From NCBI GenBank assembly GCA_008501635.1, contig QQUJ01000001.1, positions 36,105 through 100,104 of the forward strand: a stretch of 64,000 nucleotides of DNA. Reading direction: 5' to 3'. Positions 26,806-35,981 of the stretch are shown here, piece by piece; within the stretch, counting starts at the first letter, position 1, and the number at the start of each line of letters is the position of its first letter. A program made the translations under genes and the position numbers. Source of the DNA: Pseudomonadota bacterium (GTDB taxonomy: Bacteria > Pseudomonadota > Gammaproteobacteria > QQUJ01). Under the pieces are notes generated by a model. It had not been told where the DNA came from. It saw nothing but the letters and a program-made list of their open reading frames with translations, and made no database searches.

Positions 26806-27690
26806 CTACCAGCCGGGTTTGGTGCCCGGTCCGGGTTTGCCGCCACCCCGCGCCGCGCTGTGATCGATCGCAAAGCCCTGGTTGTAGGAGGCGCGCGTGA
26901 TGATGATGGCCTTCATGTACCAGCCGCCAAAACCCGCCAGTGCACCCGCGGCGACACCCAACGGTATGGCGTACCCGGTGAAGGCGAGGGCGGTGGCCGC
27001 TAGTATGGCCGGCGCTACTCCGCCCAGCAGGGCGACGATGCCGTCGGCATCCCGCAACACCTGCAGGGCGGCCAGTGGCGCATCGCCTTCGAGGCCGGCG
27101 CGATAGGATTTCCAGGCGCCAAAGCGCATCACGCTGAGCGCTAACAACAGCACCAGCACGGTGCGCCCCGCGGCGGCGACGGCCTCGGTGGAGAGCAGCG
27201 GCATCAGAACCAGAAAAAAAGCGGCGCCTTCGGTCAATCCCGTGGTGAGGATCAGCGGTACGATGCGTGGTGTGCGCCATACCGGGATGCCGCGCGAGGC
27301 GTGCAGGATCCGGCCTTGGCAAAAAAGAAAAACGGCCGCCAGCACCGCCAGCAGAACCACCAGTCCGATCCACTGAAACCACAGCGCCAATGCCCCACAC
27401 AGCATCAGCGGCATTGCCACGATGGCTTCCCGGGTCATCCACGAAGTGTATGGATTGAAGAATACGTGCAGCGCCCGTAGCGGGCGGCCGATCTCCAGCC
27501 AGACCATCGACAGCCCAAGGGCCACGAAGACCAGGCCTGCGAGCGTGGGCATGAAGACGGGCGCACCCAGAAGTCCGGCGACGAGGGTCACCATCAGCAG
27601 GCCGGTGCCGGTGCCGCCACCGATAAAGTTAGCGGCCGCCCGCCAATCCCACGTGTCCTGCAGGGTGGGGGCAGCAGGATTGAAGCTCAT
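26806..27690 (-). CDS. padD: Phenylacetyl-CoA oxidoreductase membrane anchor PadD
   Basis: NrfD/DmsC-like integral membrane subunit (294 aa) with about eight hydrophobic helices (for example FIGGGTGTGLLMVTLVAGLLG near 22-42). It should anchor PadBC to the inner membrane and hand electrons to quinone, as in the membrane-bound phenylacetyl-CoA:acceptor oxidoreductase of Thauera. The C-terminus is a soluble Gly/Pro-rich tail (GGGKPGPGTKPGW). Its ATG overlaps the padC stop (ATGA). The subunit pattern padB-padC-padD is the known one. Confidence 0.9.
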   Translation of the reverse strand: MSFNPAAPTLQDTWDWRAAANFIGGGTGTGLLMVTLVAGLLGAPVFMPTLAGLVFVALGLSMVWLEIGRPLRALHVFFNPYTSWMTREAIVAMPLMLCGALALWFQWIGLVVLLAVLAAVFLFCQGRILHASRGIPVWRTPRIVPLILTTGLTEGAAFFLVLMPLLSTEAVAAAGRTVLVLLLALSVMRFGAWKSYRAGLEGDAPLAALQVLRDADGIVALLGGVAPAILAATALAFTGYAIPLGVAAGALAGFGGWYMKAIIITRASYNQGFAIDHSAARGGGKPGPGTKPGW

Positions 27691-28355
27691 GACTTATCCT
27701 CCTGGTCGATCCCGTCCCAGAGGTAGTAGAACCCAGGATTGGTACCCAGCTCCTCGTGCATGCGAAACCACTTGTTCTCGGCCAGCAATTGCGAGACGTT
27801 GCTGTCGGGATCTTCGATATCGCCGAATACCAGGGCGTCGGCAATACAGGCATTGGCGCAGGCCGGTGTGGCATCGGGATCGATGCCCGGGGTCAGGCCG
27901 TTCTCCAATCCGTAGTCGATGCGGTCGGAGCAGAAGGTGCACTTCTGCGCTACTTTGAGGCGTTTCGGGTCCTCGCGCTTCAGTTCGTGGATCATGCGCT
28001 TCAGTCCGGTATAGGCCCGGGCCGGCTCTACCACCTTGTACCGCGCCTGATAGGGGCAGGCGACCATGCAGTAGCCACAGCCGATGCAGAGGTCGTAGTC
28101 GATGGTCACCAGGCCATCTTTGCGTTGCCCGGTGGCCGTCGAAGGGCAGACATGCATGCAGGGCGGATCCGCGCAGTGCTGGCAGCCGACCGGCACGAAA
28201 GCGCGGCGCACATCGGGGAACTCGCCCACCTCGAGATCGAGCACCTTGCGCCACTGCACATGGGGCGCGGTGGCGTTGGTATGCTTGCAGGAGGCGGTGC
28301 AGGTCTGGCAACCGACGCAGCGGTTGAGGTCCGCGATCATCACGTAGCGGCTCAT
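27687..28355 (-). CDS. padC: Phenylacetyl-CoA oxidoreductase Fe-S subunit PadC
   Basis: Four-cluster ferredoxin subunit (222 aa) that carries electrons from PadB to PadD. Cysteine groups: CVGCQTCTASC (about 13-23), CQHCADPPCMHVCP (about 58-71), CIGCGYCMVACP (about 90-101) and CTFCSDRID with PACANAC downstream. It starts directly with MSRYVMIADLNRC and has no signal peptide, placing the site on the cytoplasmic side with PadB. Its start overlaps the padB stop by ATGA and its stop overlaps padD, so the three are translated in step. Confidence 0.92.
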   Translation of the reverse strand: MSRYVMIADLNRCVGCQTCTASCKHTNATAPHVQWRKVLDLEVGEFPDVRRAFVPVGCQHCADPPCMHVCPSTATGQRKDGLVTIDYDLCIGCGYCMVACPYQARYKVVEPARAYTGLKRMIHELKREDPKRLKVAQKCTFCSDRIDYGLENGLTPGIDPDATPACANACIADALVFGDIEDPDSNVSQLLAENKWFRMHEELGTNPGFYYLWDGIDQEDKS

Positions 28356-31090
28356 GATTTGCCACCCACCTTGGTGATCTTCACCTTGGTCAGATCGGCA
28401 CCCGACCCAGTGGAGTCGGTGAGATCGAGCAGCATCGGTACCAGTGCGTTGAGACTGGGGGCACCGAAATCCTTGGCGAACGGCGTGACCCAGTGGTCGA
28501 ACTGACCGATCATCAGCACGGTGTCGGGGCGAATGCCCTGGCGGGTGAGCACGGGGCCGCGGGTGGAGTTGAGCGGCGAGGCGATATCGACGATGTCACC
28601 GTCCTTCAAGCCCATCTCGGTGGCGCGCTTGGTGTTGATGACGATGCAGCGATGGCCCGCGACGTTGTCCGAGACCTCCTTGATCATCTGGATGCCCATG
28701 TTGCCGCCCCAGGCATACTGCATGCTGCGTGCGGTGACGGCCCAGAAGGGATAGTCCTCGATGTCGACGTGGAAGTTGCGCTCCAGCGCCTTCTCCCACA
28801 TGCCGGGGTAGTCTTTCCAGGAGGGCATTGGCTCGTACTCTTCGAGCTGCTCGTCCCACCAGGAGATGCCGTGTTCGTGCAGGCGCCGGCCGAGCTGTTT
28901 GCCGATACGCATCAGACGTTCCTGGTAGGGCAACTCGAAACGCAGGTTTTTCTCCTCCAGCGTGGCGTAGAGATACCATTTGACGCGCGGGAATTCGGAG
29001 ACACGCAGCGCGTTCTCCTTGTACCAGTCGAGCCCGTTGGTTTCCTTGCCGTCGGTGATCTCGGCGCTGGCTGCCTTGCAGGTGGCGTCCCAGATCGCTT
29101 CGACCGAGTGGGTCTGGTCCTCGGCGAGCGAGAAGTCGTATTTGTCGCCTTTCAACGGCACACCGGCTGCGCCACGGTTGATCGCTTTGTTGTACTTCTC
29201 CAGCACCCCGGCGCGGCGCGCCAGCTCGGTCGAAATCCAGGTAAAGTCCTTGGCGTCGCCCTGGGCCTCGACCACCGGCTGGCGCAGCGCAAAGCCCTGG
29301 AAGTCCCAGAACTGCTCGATGAATTTGGTGCCGCCCACACGGATCAGCTGCAGGCCTTCCAGGTCGGTCCGGTCGGGCAGGAGGATATCGGCCACCCAGT
29401 TGGTTTCATCCTGGGTGTAGGCGAAGGCGACGGTGAAGGGGAACTTGGCCATCACCTCGCTCACCTGCTTGGTGTCCCAGAACGAGATCGCCGGATTGGT
29501 GCGGTAGACGAACCAGATATCGGGCGGTGTGGCCTGCGGCCAGTGATCCGGACCCTTGTCCTGCTGCATCCACGCGAGGTGGGTCGGACCCAGCGCCTGG
29601 CTCCAGGGGGAGTTGGCCACCAGCGGAATCAAGGTGCGGTTGGCGTTGCGCACATCGGGCTTCGCCAGCCAATTCTCCTTGTCGGTCGGGTTCATGGGGT
29701 AGTCCATGAATCCGTCCGGATGCGCGGTGACCGAGAGATTACGGTCGGTGGCGGGGCGGTTGAGCCGCACGGTCGTTCCCAGCGTGCCGCCGGGTACCTC
29801 CAGTGCGCCCACCAGGCAGGCCATCAGCGTCCGCGCCCAGCAGCAGTCGAACCCACCCCAACCGTTGTTGACCGTCTTACCGAGTGCAATGGCTACCGGG
29901 CGGTAGGGCAGGGTGCGCCCTTCCACCTCGATGGTCTCGCCGACACGGGCATGGTCAAGGAATTCCAGTGCCAGGCGGCGAATCACCTTCTGGTGCACAC
30001 CGCATATACGCGCCGCCCACAGGGGCGAATACTCTTCCATGTGATCGCAGAGCTTCTGGAAAGCGGGAACGATCTTGGTGTCCTCGTGCTCCCAGAAATT
30101 GGTATCGGCACCCACCTCGACACCGGTGACCTTGAATTCGCCTTCCAGGGCGGGATCGGTGTCCGGGGTATCGAAGGGTACCGCGCGCTTGGTTTTGAGG
30201 TCCCAGATCAGCGGCTTGCGGCTCTCCGGATCGCGCATGAAAAAGCCGTTCGGGGCGATCAGATAGGGTGATGTGGTGCGGTGCTTGAGAAACGGAATGT
30301 CCAGGCGCTCGCGCCGCTCATGGAGCATCACGTGGATCAACCCGAACATGAAGGCGGGGTCGGTCTTGGGGCGGATCGCCACCCACTCTGAAGAGCAGGC
30401 TGCCGTTACCGAGAGGTGCGGTTCGATCTGCACCCGCTTGCCGCGACGGGCGCGGAATTCGGCATGACGCGCTACACCGGCAACGCCACCCGAGGCTTCG
30501 ACGTTGTAGCCAAAGGAGAGCACGTAGTCGCAGTTGGGGGTATCCGGGGCCACGGTAAACGCCCGGTGCCACAGTTCACCGTAGAGGTGCTCCGAGTGAT
30601 AGCACTTGACGCCCTGGCCGCTGCCGAAGCCGAAGTCGATCGGACCCAGTGATGCAAGAAACGCCGGCAATGTGCCCATGTAGTAGGTGGGTGTGCCGCC
30701 GCCGCCGAAGCTGGCGGCGATGCGTGGGTAACCCGAGGCATCGTTCGGTCCCTTGGCCTGGATCGCTTTGAGACGCTCGGCGATGGTGTCGAGCGCCTCG
30801 TCCCACGAAATGGGAACAAATTTCGGATCCTGATCACGTCCCTTCTTCGGGTTGGTGCGCTTCATCGGCGTACGGATGCGATGCGGATTGTAGAGCTTCT
30901 GAATCAATCCGTAGGCTTTGACGCATACCTTGCCATTGGAGGGCGTAACGGCGCAGGCCTTGAAGTTGGGTTCGACCTCGGTGGCGACGCCATCCACTAC
31001 CTTGACGGTCAGGAAATCAGGTCCGGCGACACACTGATAGCAGTAGGTCGGGACCTTTTTGACTTCTTGTGGCTTGGATGCCGTAGCCAT
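28352..31090 (-). CDS. padB: Phenylacetyl-CoA oxidoreductase molybdenum subunit PadB
   Basis: Catalytic subunit (912 aa, about 100 kDa) of the enzyme that oxidises phenylacetyl-CoA to phenylglyoxylate in two steps without oxygen. It is a Mo-bis-MGD protein of the DMSO-reductase superfamily. The N-terminal Fe-S region has Cys17, Cys20, Cys46 and Cys56 in an unusual spacing: the third cysteine expected about four residues after Cys20 is missing. GVKCYHSEHLYG contains the probable cysteine metal ligand. A C-terminal dinucleotide-binding domain covers about 790-905. No Tat signal is seen. The gene follows the thioesterase gene by four bases and overlaps padC, so they form one operon. Confidence 0.92.
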   Translation of the reverse strand: MATASKPQEVKKVPTYCYQCVAGPDFLTVKVVDGVATEVEPNFKACAVTPSNGKVCVKAYGLIQKLYNPHRIRTPMKRTNPKKGRDQDPKFVPISWDEALDTIAERLKAIQAKGPNDASGYPRIAASFGGGGTPTYYMGTLPAFLASLGPIDFGFGSGQGVKCYHSEHLYGELWHRAFTVAPDTPNCDYVLSFGYNVEASGGVAGVARHAEFRARRGKRVQIEPHLSVTAACSSEWVAIRPKTDPAFMFGLIHVMLHERRERLDIPFLKHRTTSPYLIAPNGFFMRDPESRKPLIWDLKTKRAVPFDTPDTDPALEGEFKVTGVEVGADTNFWEHEDTKIVPAFQKLCDHMEEYSPLWAARICGVHQKVIRRLALEFLDHARVGETIEVEGRTLPYRPVAIALGKTVNNGWGGFDCCWARTLMACLVGALEVPGGTLGTTVRLNRPATDRNLSVTAHPDGFMDYPMNPTDKENWLAKPDVRNANRTLIPLVANSPWSQALGPTHLAWMQQDKGPDHWPQATPPDIWFVYRTNPAISFWDTKQVSEVMAKFPFTVAFAYTQDETNWVADILLPDRTDLEGLQLIRVGGTKFIEQFWDFQGFALRQPVVEAQGDAKDFTWISTELARRAGVLEKYNKAINRGAAGVPLKGDKYDFSLAEDQTHSVEAIWDATCKAASAEITDGKETNGLDWYKENALRVSEFPRVKWYLYATLEEKNLRFELPYQERLMRIGKQLGRRLHEHGISWWDEQLEEYEPMPSWKDYPGMWEKALERNFHVDIEDYPFWAVTARSMQYAWGGNMGIQMIKEVSDNVAGHRCIVINTKRATEMGLKDGDIVDIASPLNSTRGPVLTRQGIRPDTVLMIGQFDHWVTPFAKDFGAPSLNALVPMLLDLTDSTGSGADLTKVKITKVGGKS

Positions 31091-31094
31091 GGAA

Positions 31095-31496
31095 TCAGCC
31101 CGCCTTGGCGGCCTTGGCCTTCAGGCGCTCCGCTGTTTTAGCAACTTCGACGACGAAGCGATTGTGTTTGCCACGGCAAATGGCATCCACGGAATCTTTG
31201 CCGCTAATTTCGAAACTTATCGCGCGCCCTTCGGCGCTGGATATGGTCACGGTCAGCTCGACACTCATTCCCAGCAGCGTAGGGGCGGTGTGATCCAGCT
31301 CGATTCTTGCGCCTACGGAATCTTCACCCACGTCCAGATGCTCAAGAAGCAATTCACGGCAGGTCATCTCAATGTCGCGCACCAGGTTCGGCGTGGCGTA
31401 AACACGGCATTCTTCGCCCATGAAATCGATGGTGCGGTCGCGGTCGACCCGAATGGAGACGGTTTTGGTTACACCAGCGATCAAGGTGCTCTTCAT
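31095..31496 (-). CDS. FlK-like hotdog acyl-CoA thioesterase
   Basis: A 133-aa single-domain hotdog protein. It resembles fluoroacetyl-CoA thioesterase FlK: the segment YATPNLVRDIEMTC aligns with FlK FATGFMVGLMEWAC and puts Thr35 and Glu43 at two catalytic positions, and the HTAPT segment supplies His69, the third. It leads the padBCD operon, ending four bases before padB, with a GGAGGAAACA ribosome site. A likely role is hydrolysing arylacetyl-CoA or dead-end acyl-CoA to free CoA; fluoroacetate resistance is not implied. The operator-like motif at 31618 lies just upstream of its probable -10 box. Confidence 0.8.
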   Translation of the reverse strand: MKSTLIAGVTKTVSIRVDRDRTIDFMGEECRVYATPNLVRDIEMTCRELLLEHLDVGEDSVGARIELDHTAPTLLGMSVELTVTISSAEGRAISFEISGKDSVDAICRGKHNRFVVEVAKTAERLKAKAAKAG

Positions 31497-31606
31497 GAGT
31501 GTTTCCTCCAGATCTGGTTATTGATTGCTCGTGGTTGTTGGACAGCGCGCTTCATCAGGAGTGGGTGTGCACACCACACTCCACTTTCACCGCTAAATCC
31601 TTCGGT

Positions 31607-31633
31607 ATTATGCGTAATTGACGTTTACGTAAG
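31607..31633 (-). promoter_or_regulatory. Operator-like ACGT motif at the pad-operon promoter
   Basis: TTGACGTTTACGTAAG (31618-31633 on the plus strand) contains two ACGT tetramers six bases apart. On the minus strand a CATAAT -10-like box (31612-31607) follows directly, so a protein bound here would cover the -35 region of the thioesterase-padBCD promoter. The same motif occurs at 40896 and a variant at 31907. Confidence 0.5.
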
Positions 31634-31906
31634 GGTAATTTAGCCATGATACGTCCAGTGTAAAAATAAAAGCAAGGCGCGATTCCAGCCGATCAGCGCG
31701 AGCAATAGCCGCGCACATTTGGTATAGCGCCATCATCATAATACGTTTAAGGAATGGGAGCCTCTTAAGATGGCCTTGACAGGCCAAATAACAGACTTTT
31801 TTCCTCTGGATACTGGTGTGCAAAAGCCGCCTATGGAATCTTTCATCACGGACGTGCGCATTACAAAAATCGGTTGTCACCAGGGTGTGAGGTATGGTAC
31901 CAAGTG

Positions 31907-31923
31907 ACGTTGACGTAAACGTC
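31907..31923 (+). promoter_or_regulatory. Operator-like ACGT triplet upstream of the ABC transporter
   Basis: ACGTTGACGTAAACGTC has three ACGT tetramers at exact six-base spacing (31907, 31913, 31919). It includes TTGACG, which could be a -35 box, but a good -10 box at 16-18 bases is not obvious. It lies about 195 bp before the binding-protein gene. Confidence 0.45.
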
Positions 31924-32117
31924 GAAAATGCAAGATGGTGCCGCGAAGCAAACTCGAAAGGGTTGGGTTTGTTCTGCGGGTGCAATCTTGTTAGCTTTGC
32001 TGCATGCTGAGCGATCACGACGTCAACCGGTCACTAGCTACTAAACAAAATGGTTCGAGCCGGTACTTGGCGCTTTAGCAATAACGAAGTTCAATTCCAG
32101 AGTGAGGAGGGGTTTTC

Positions 32118-33266
32118 ATGTCCAGTCGTCGCAATTTCCTGAAGTATTCATCAGCGGTGTTGTTGGGGGCCTCGATGGCCACCTCAGCCATGGCCGCCGA
32201 CCCAATAAAAATTGGCTCGTTTCTGGCGGTAACCGGGCCAGCATCGTTTCTAGGCGATCCTGAGCTGAAGACGCTGCAGATGTATGTCGATGAGATAAAC
32301 GCCAAAGGCGGCGTGATCGGCAGACAGCTGGAGTTGATTCATTATGATTCCGGCGCCAACCCGCAGAAGGCTGTAGGTTTCGTCAAACGTCTGATCCAAC
32401 GCGACGGAGTCGATTTGATCGTCGGCGGATCCGCTTCTGGTGAAACCATGGCCGTCGTCCCCGAGGTCGAGCAGGCCGGGGTACCGTTTATTTCTCTCGC
32501 GGGCGCGCTCGCCATCGTTGAACCCGTCAAGAAATGGGTATTCAAAACCCCTCATACCGATCGCATGGCTCTCGGTAAGGTTTACGGTGACATGAAGAAG
32601 CGTGGTATCAGCAAGGTTGCGTTGATCAGTGGCGATGGCGGCTTCGACAAGTCGTGCCGCGGTCAAGCACAGGGCCTGGCGGCCCCCTACGGTATGCAGA
32701 TTGTGGGTGATGAGTCTTATGGCGCGAAAGACACCGACATGACCACCCAGTTGACCAAGCTGCGTGCGACCGATGCGCAGGCGATCATGAACTGCGGTTT
32801 CGGTACCGGTCCGGCCATCGTCACCAAGAACGTGCGTCAGTTGGGTATCGATCTGCCGCTCTACCAATCGCACGGTGTCGCCTCGAAGAAATATATCGAG
32901 CTCGCAGGTGACGCTGCTAATGGCGTGCGTTTACCCGCTGCCGCGCTCTTGGTTGCGGATAAACTGCCGGACAACGATCCACAAAAACCGGTTTTGGTGT
33001 CCTATCAAAGAAAATACGAAGCTGCCCACGGTGCGGTGTCGACTTTCGGCGGTCATGCATACGATGGACTGATGATCGCGGTTCAAGCCATCGAACGTGC
33101 CGGTAGCACCGACAAAGAGAAAGTCCGTGCCGAAATCGAGAAGACACGTGGATTCATCGGAACCGGTGGAGTGTTCACCATGAACGCTAATGATCACCTG
33201 GGTCTGACCCTTGATGCCTTCAAGATGCTTGAGATCAAGAACGGCGACTGGACGCTCGCCGAGTAG
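32118..33266 (+). CDS. Periplasmic binding protein, branched-chain-amino-acid type
   Basis: Substrate-binding protein (382 aa) of a HAAT-family ABC importer. The N-terminus MSSRRNFLKYSSAVLLGAS has a twin-arginine-like SRRNFLK motif followed by a hydrophobic stretch and a cut after AMAA, so export by Tat is likely. The mature part is a LivJ/LivK fold opening PIKIGSFLAVTGPASFLGD. Binding proteins of this family also carry benzoate, hydroxybenzoate and arylacetates, and the position between pad and bcr operons makes an aromatic acid the likely ligand (inference). GAGGAGGGG precedes the ATG. It heads a five-gene transporter operon. Confidence 0.88.
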   Translation: MSSRRNFLKYSSAVLLGASMATSAMAADPIKIGSFLAVTGPASFLGDPELKTLQMYVDEINAKGGVIGRQLELIHYDSGANPQKAVGFVKRLIQRDGVDLIVGGSASGETMAVVPEVEQAGVPFISLAGALAIVEPVKKWVFKTPHTDRMALGKVYGDMKKRGISKVALISGDGGFDKSCRGQAQGLAAPYGMQIVGDESYGAKDTDMTTQLTKLRATDAQAIMNCGFGTGPAIVTKNVRQLGIDLPLYQSHGVASKKYIELAGDAANGVRLPAAALLVADKLPDNDPQKPVLVSYQRKYEAAHGAVSTFGGHAYDGLMIAVQAIERAGSTDKEKVRAEIEKTRGFIGTGGVFTMNANDHLGLTLDAFKMLEIKNGDWTLAE

Positions 33267-33368
33267 TCTTCGAAACTCGCAGTTCCCTTAATATGAATAC
33301 CATCCTTTGCCGTCCCTGGGTATTGAGCCCAGGGATGGTAGGGGAGGGTACGCTCGAGCGAATCCGGT

Positions 33369-34244
33369 ATGTTTGATCAGCTACTTCAGTTTCTCATCAC
33401 AGGAATCACCGTCGGGTCCACTTACGCGCTGGTGGGGCTTGGTTTTGCCATCATCTATAACGCATCCGATGTCGTTAACTTCGCTCAGGGAGAATTTGTA
33501 ATGGTGGGGGCGATGTCAGCCGTGTGGTATCTCGGCGTGGGTCTCCCGTTGCCGGTGGTCTTGGTATTTTCAGTTCTGACAACAGTTGTCGTGGGTCTGG
33601 CGCTCTACAAACTCGCCATCGAGCACGCGCGGGGGGCATCGGTTGTCACCACGATCATCATTACGATCGGCGCTGCGATATTTCTTCGCGGTGCCGCGCT
33701 GCTGGTATGGGGCAAGGATATCTATGCGCTGCCGCACTTTTCGTCTGAGACTCCGATCAGGATCGGTGCGGCGACCATGTTGCCGCAGAACATATGGGTC
33801 ATGGTCGTAACCGCGTTGGTGGTCTATTTGGTGCGGCACTTCTTTGACAAGACACTTATGGGCAAGGCCATTCTCGGCTGCGCATGCAATCGCACAGCGG
33901 CGCATCTGGTGGGCATAAACGTACCGCTCATGTTGCTCACTTCGTATGGCATTGCCGCGCTACTGGGCGCGGTTGCGGGTCTGTTGATCGCCCCGATCGC
34001 GTTCACGTCCTACGACGCGGGTATCATGCTCGGACTCAAGGGGTTCTCGGCGGCAATTCTCGGGGGCATGGGAAGTTCCATGGGGGCGGTCGCCGGTGGT
34101 GTGTTGTTGGGGGTATTGGAATCCCTAGGTGCTGGATATATTTCGTCAGGTTACAAAGACGCGATGGCCTTCATGATCATCCTGCTGGTGTTGTTCTTTA
34201 AACCGAGCGGATTGTTCGGGCGTAAATCGGCAGAGCGGGTATGA
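33369..34244 (+). CDS. ABC transporter permease, LivH family
   Basis: Inner-membrane permease (291 aa) with about eight hydrophobic segments. The N-terminus (LLQFLITGITVGSTYALVGLGFAIIYNASDVVNFAQGEFVMVGA) is typical of LivH, and GLKGFSAAILGGMGSSMGAVAGG is the conserved cytoplasmic loop that contacts the ATPases. It overlaps the next permease by ATGA. About 100 bp separate it from the binding-protein gene. Its ribosome site is poor. Substrate as inferred for the operon. Confidence 0.92.
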   Translation: MFDQLLQFLITGITVGSTYALVGLGFAIIYNASDVVNFAQGEFVMVGAMSAVWYLGVGLPLPVVLVFSVLTTVVVGLALYKLAIEHARGASVVTTIIITIGAAIFLRGAALLVWGKDIYALPHFSSETPIRIGAATMLPQNIWVMVVTALVVYLVRHFFDKTLMGKAILGCACNRTAAHLVGINVPLMLLTSYGIAALLGAVAGLLIAPIAFTSYDAGIMLGLKGFSAAILGGMGSSMGAVAGGVLLGVLESLGAGYISSGYKDAMAFMIILLVLFFKPSGLFGRKSAERV

Positions 34245-35206
34245 AACGGCTCACCGGGTTTTTCGTATTTGCGGCACTGGTGATCAGCCTGCCGGTGCTG
34301 ATGCCGAATAACTACTTTGTGACGGTGGTAGGCGTAACGATCGGTCTGCATATTATTCTCGCCGTCAGTCTCAATCTATTCATGGGTTTTGCGGGACAAA
34401 TATCGCTCGGCCATGCCGCTTTTTTTGGTATGGGCGCCTACACGTCGGCGATTCTGACAACGCATTATGGTGTGAATCCCTGGCTCGCTATCGTGGTCGC
34501 ATTGTTTCTGGTCGCGGTCGTTGCCAATGTGATTGCACGCCCCATCCTGAAGCTCAAAGGGCACTATCTTGCCATGGCGACACTGGGCTTTGGCATCATC
34601 ATCAATATCATCATGGTGCAAGAGGTCCAGTTTACCGGCGGGCCCGATGGGATGTCGGGTGTGCCTCCCCTGTCGTTGTTCGGTTGGGAAATCGATAGCG
34701 ATTTGAAATGGTACGTGGTAATCGCAGTTGTCATGCTATTCAGTGTGCTGGTGTCGCTCAATATTGTTGAGTCGCGAGCGGGGCGCGCACTAAAGGCTGT
34801 GCATGGATCGGAGATCGCCGCGCAGACGATGGGTGTGGATACCGTCAAGACAAAGAATCAGGTGTTTGTACTTTCCGCGTTACTGACCTGTTTTGCGGGT
34901 AGTTTGTTTGCGCACCAGCAAGCATTTGTCAGTCCGGTTTCGTTCAACTTTTTCTTCTCTATCGAACTCGTCACTATGGTGGTGCTGGGAGGCTTGGGCT
35001 CAACTTTTGGCGCCGTGTTCGGCGCTATCGTGATAACTCTGTTGCCAGAACTGTTGGTGGTGTTCGAAGACTACGAAGTGCTGATCTTTGGGGCCATTCT
35101 GATGTCTATTATGATCTTCCTGCCGCAAGGTCTCTTCGTCGGTATTGCGCAATGGCTACGTAACGCGGTGATCAAGCGCAGTGCCCGGGCGGGACAGGAG
35201 GCCTGA
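34241..35206 (+). CDS. ABC transporter permease, LivM family
   Basis: Second permease (321 aa), about eight to nine membrane segments. It contains the LivM hallmarks SLNLFMGFAGQISLGHAAFFGMGAY (about 45-70) and VLGGLGSTFGAVFGA (about 247). It pairs with the LivH-type protein to form the channel. The ATG overlaps the previous stop (ATGA), and the gene ends one base before the next ATG. Confidence 0.92.
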   Translation: MKRLTGFFVFAALVISLPVLMPNNYFVTVVGVTIGLHIILAVSLNLFMGFAGQISLGHAAFFGMGAYTSAILTTHYGVNPWLAIVVALFLVAVVANVIARPILKLKGHYLAMATLGFGIIINIIMVQEVQFTGGPDGMSGVPPLSLFGWEIDSDLKWYVVIAVVMLFSVLVSLNIVESRAGRALKAVHGSEIAAQTMGVDTVKTKNQVFVLSALLTCFAGSLFAHQQAFVSPVSFNFFFSIELVTMVVLGGLGSTFGAVFGAIVITLLPELLVVFEDYEVLIFGAILMSIMIFLPQGLFVGIAQWLRNAVIKRSARAGQEA

Positions 35207-35207
35207 T

Positions 35208-35981
35208 ATGGCGTTGCTTAAGGTCGAGAATCTGGAGAAAGCCTTTGGCGGAGTTCTGGCAATAAGTGACCTCAGTTTCGAGGTGCCTGAAGGGGTGGTC
35301 TACGCCGTGATCGGGCCCAACGGTGCGGGCAAAACAACACTTTTCAATATGCTGTGCGGCATCTACACACCTTCCGACGGTGAAGTGCAGTTTCAGGGCC
35401 AGACATTGGTGGGTAAGCTGACCCATCAGGTAGCCGCATTGGGTATGTCGCGCACGTTCCAGAATCTGCAGGTTTTTTTCAATATGTCGGTACTGGAGAA
35501 CGTGATGGTAGGTTGCCATCTGCGTTCGAGCAGGGGGTTGTATCGGGCCGCGGTGCGTTGGCCTGGCGTGATAGCGGAAGAGAAACGTATCAGACATTGG
35601 TCGATGGAGGCATTGGAGTTCTGCGGTCTGGACCATCAGGCAAATCGCGAATCGTCCGCTTTGCCCTACGGTGAACTTAAGCGCATGGAGATTGCGCGCG
35701 CGATGGCGACCAAGCCCAAGATGCTGTTGATGGACGAGCCTGCCGCCGGGTTGAATGACACTGAAACGAAAGAGATGCGCGATCTGATCGGGCGCATTCG
35801 CGATAGCGGCGTTACGGTACTGCTGGTCGAGCACAATATGGGTTTGGTGATGGGCATCTCCGACACCGTTCTGGTGCTGGATTATGGAAGCAGACTCGCC
35901 GAAGGTACGCCGAACGAAGTGCAGAATGATCCGCAGGTGGTGGCTGCCTATTTGGGCGGGGAGGTGGAGTTTGCAGGCTGA
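35208..35981 (+). CDS. ABC transporter ATPase, LivG family
   Basis: Cytoplasmic ATPase (257 aa). Walker A GPNGAGKTT (about 37-45), Walker B MLLMDEPAAGLN (about 178), and the C-terminal tail with LAEGTPNEVQNDPQVVAAYLG typical of LivG. The signature LSGGQ is replaced by LPYGELKR, a known LivG variant. A longer frame opens at 35181, but AGGAGG sits 6 bases before the ATG at 35208 (MALLKVENLEK), which is one base past the LivM stop. Confidence 0.92.
   Translation: MALLKVENLEKAFGGVLAISDLSFEVPEGVVYAVIGPNGAGKTTLFNMLCGIYTPSDGEVQFQGQTLVGKLTHQVAALGMSRTFQNLQVFFNMSVLENVMVGCHLRSSRGLYRAAVRWPGVIAEEKRIRHWSMEALEFCGLDHQANRESSALPYGELKRMEIARAMATKPKMLLMDEPAAGLNDTETKEMRDLIGRIRDSGVTVLLVEHNMGLVMGISDTVLVLDYGSRLAEGTPNEVQNDPQVVAAYLGGEVEFAG

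Larger units (their letters stand above)
31497..32117. other. 621-bp divergent control region between pad operon and ABC transporter
   Basis: No convincing gene is present; an open frame on the minus strand (31608-32018) begins with GTG, crosses both operator-like motifs and has no ribosome site. The region holds two ACGT-type motifs (31618, 31907) and a TGGCCT-TGAC-AGGCCA hairpin at 31771-31786. It must contain the promoters for both divergent operons. Confidence 0.6.

Noticed and set aside
31608..32018. 136-codon minus-strand frame in the pad/transporter control region
   Set aside because: GTG start without ribosome site, atypical amino-acid composition, and it covers both operator-like motifs and the likely promoters.
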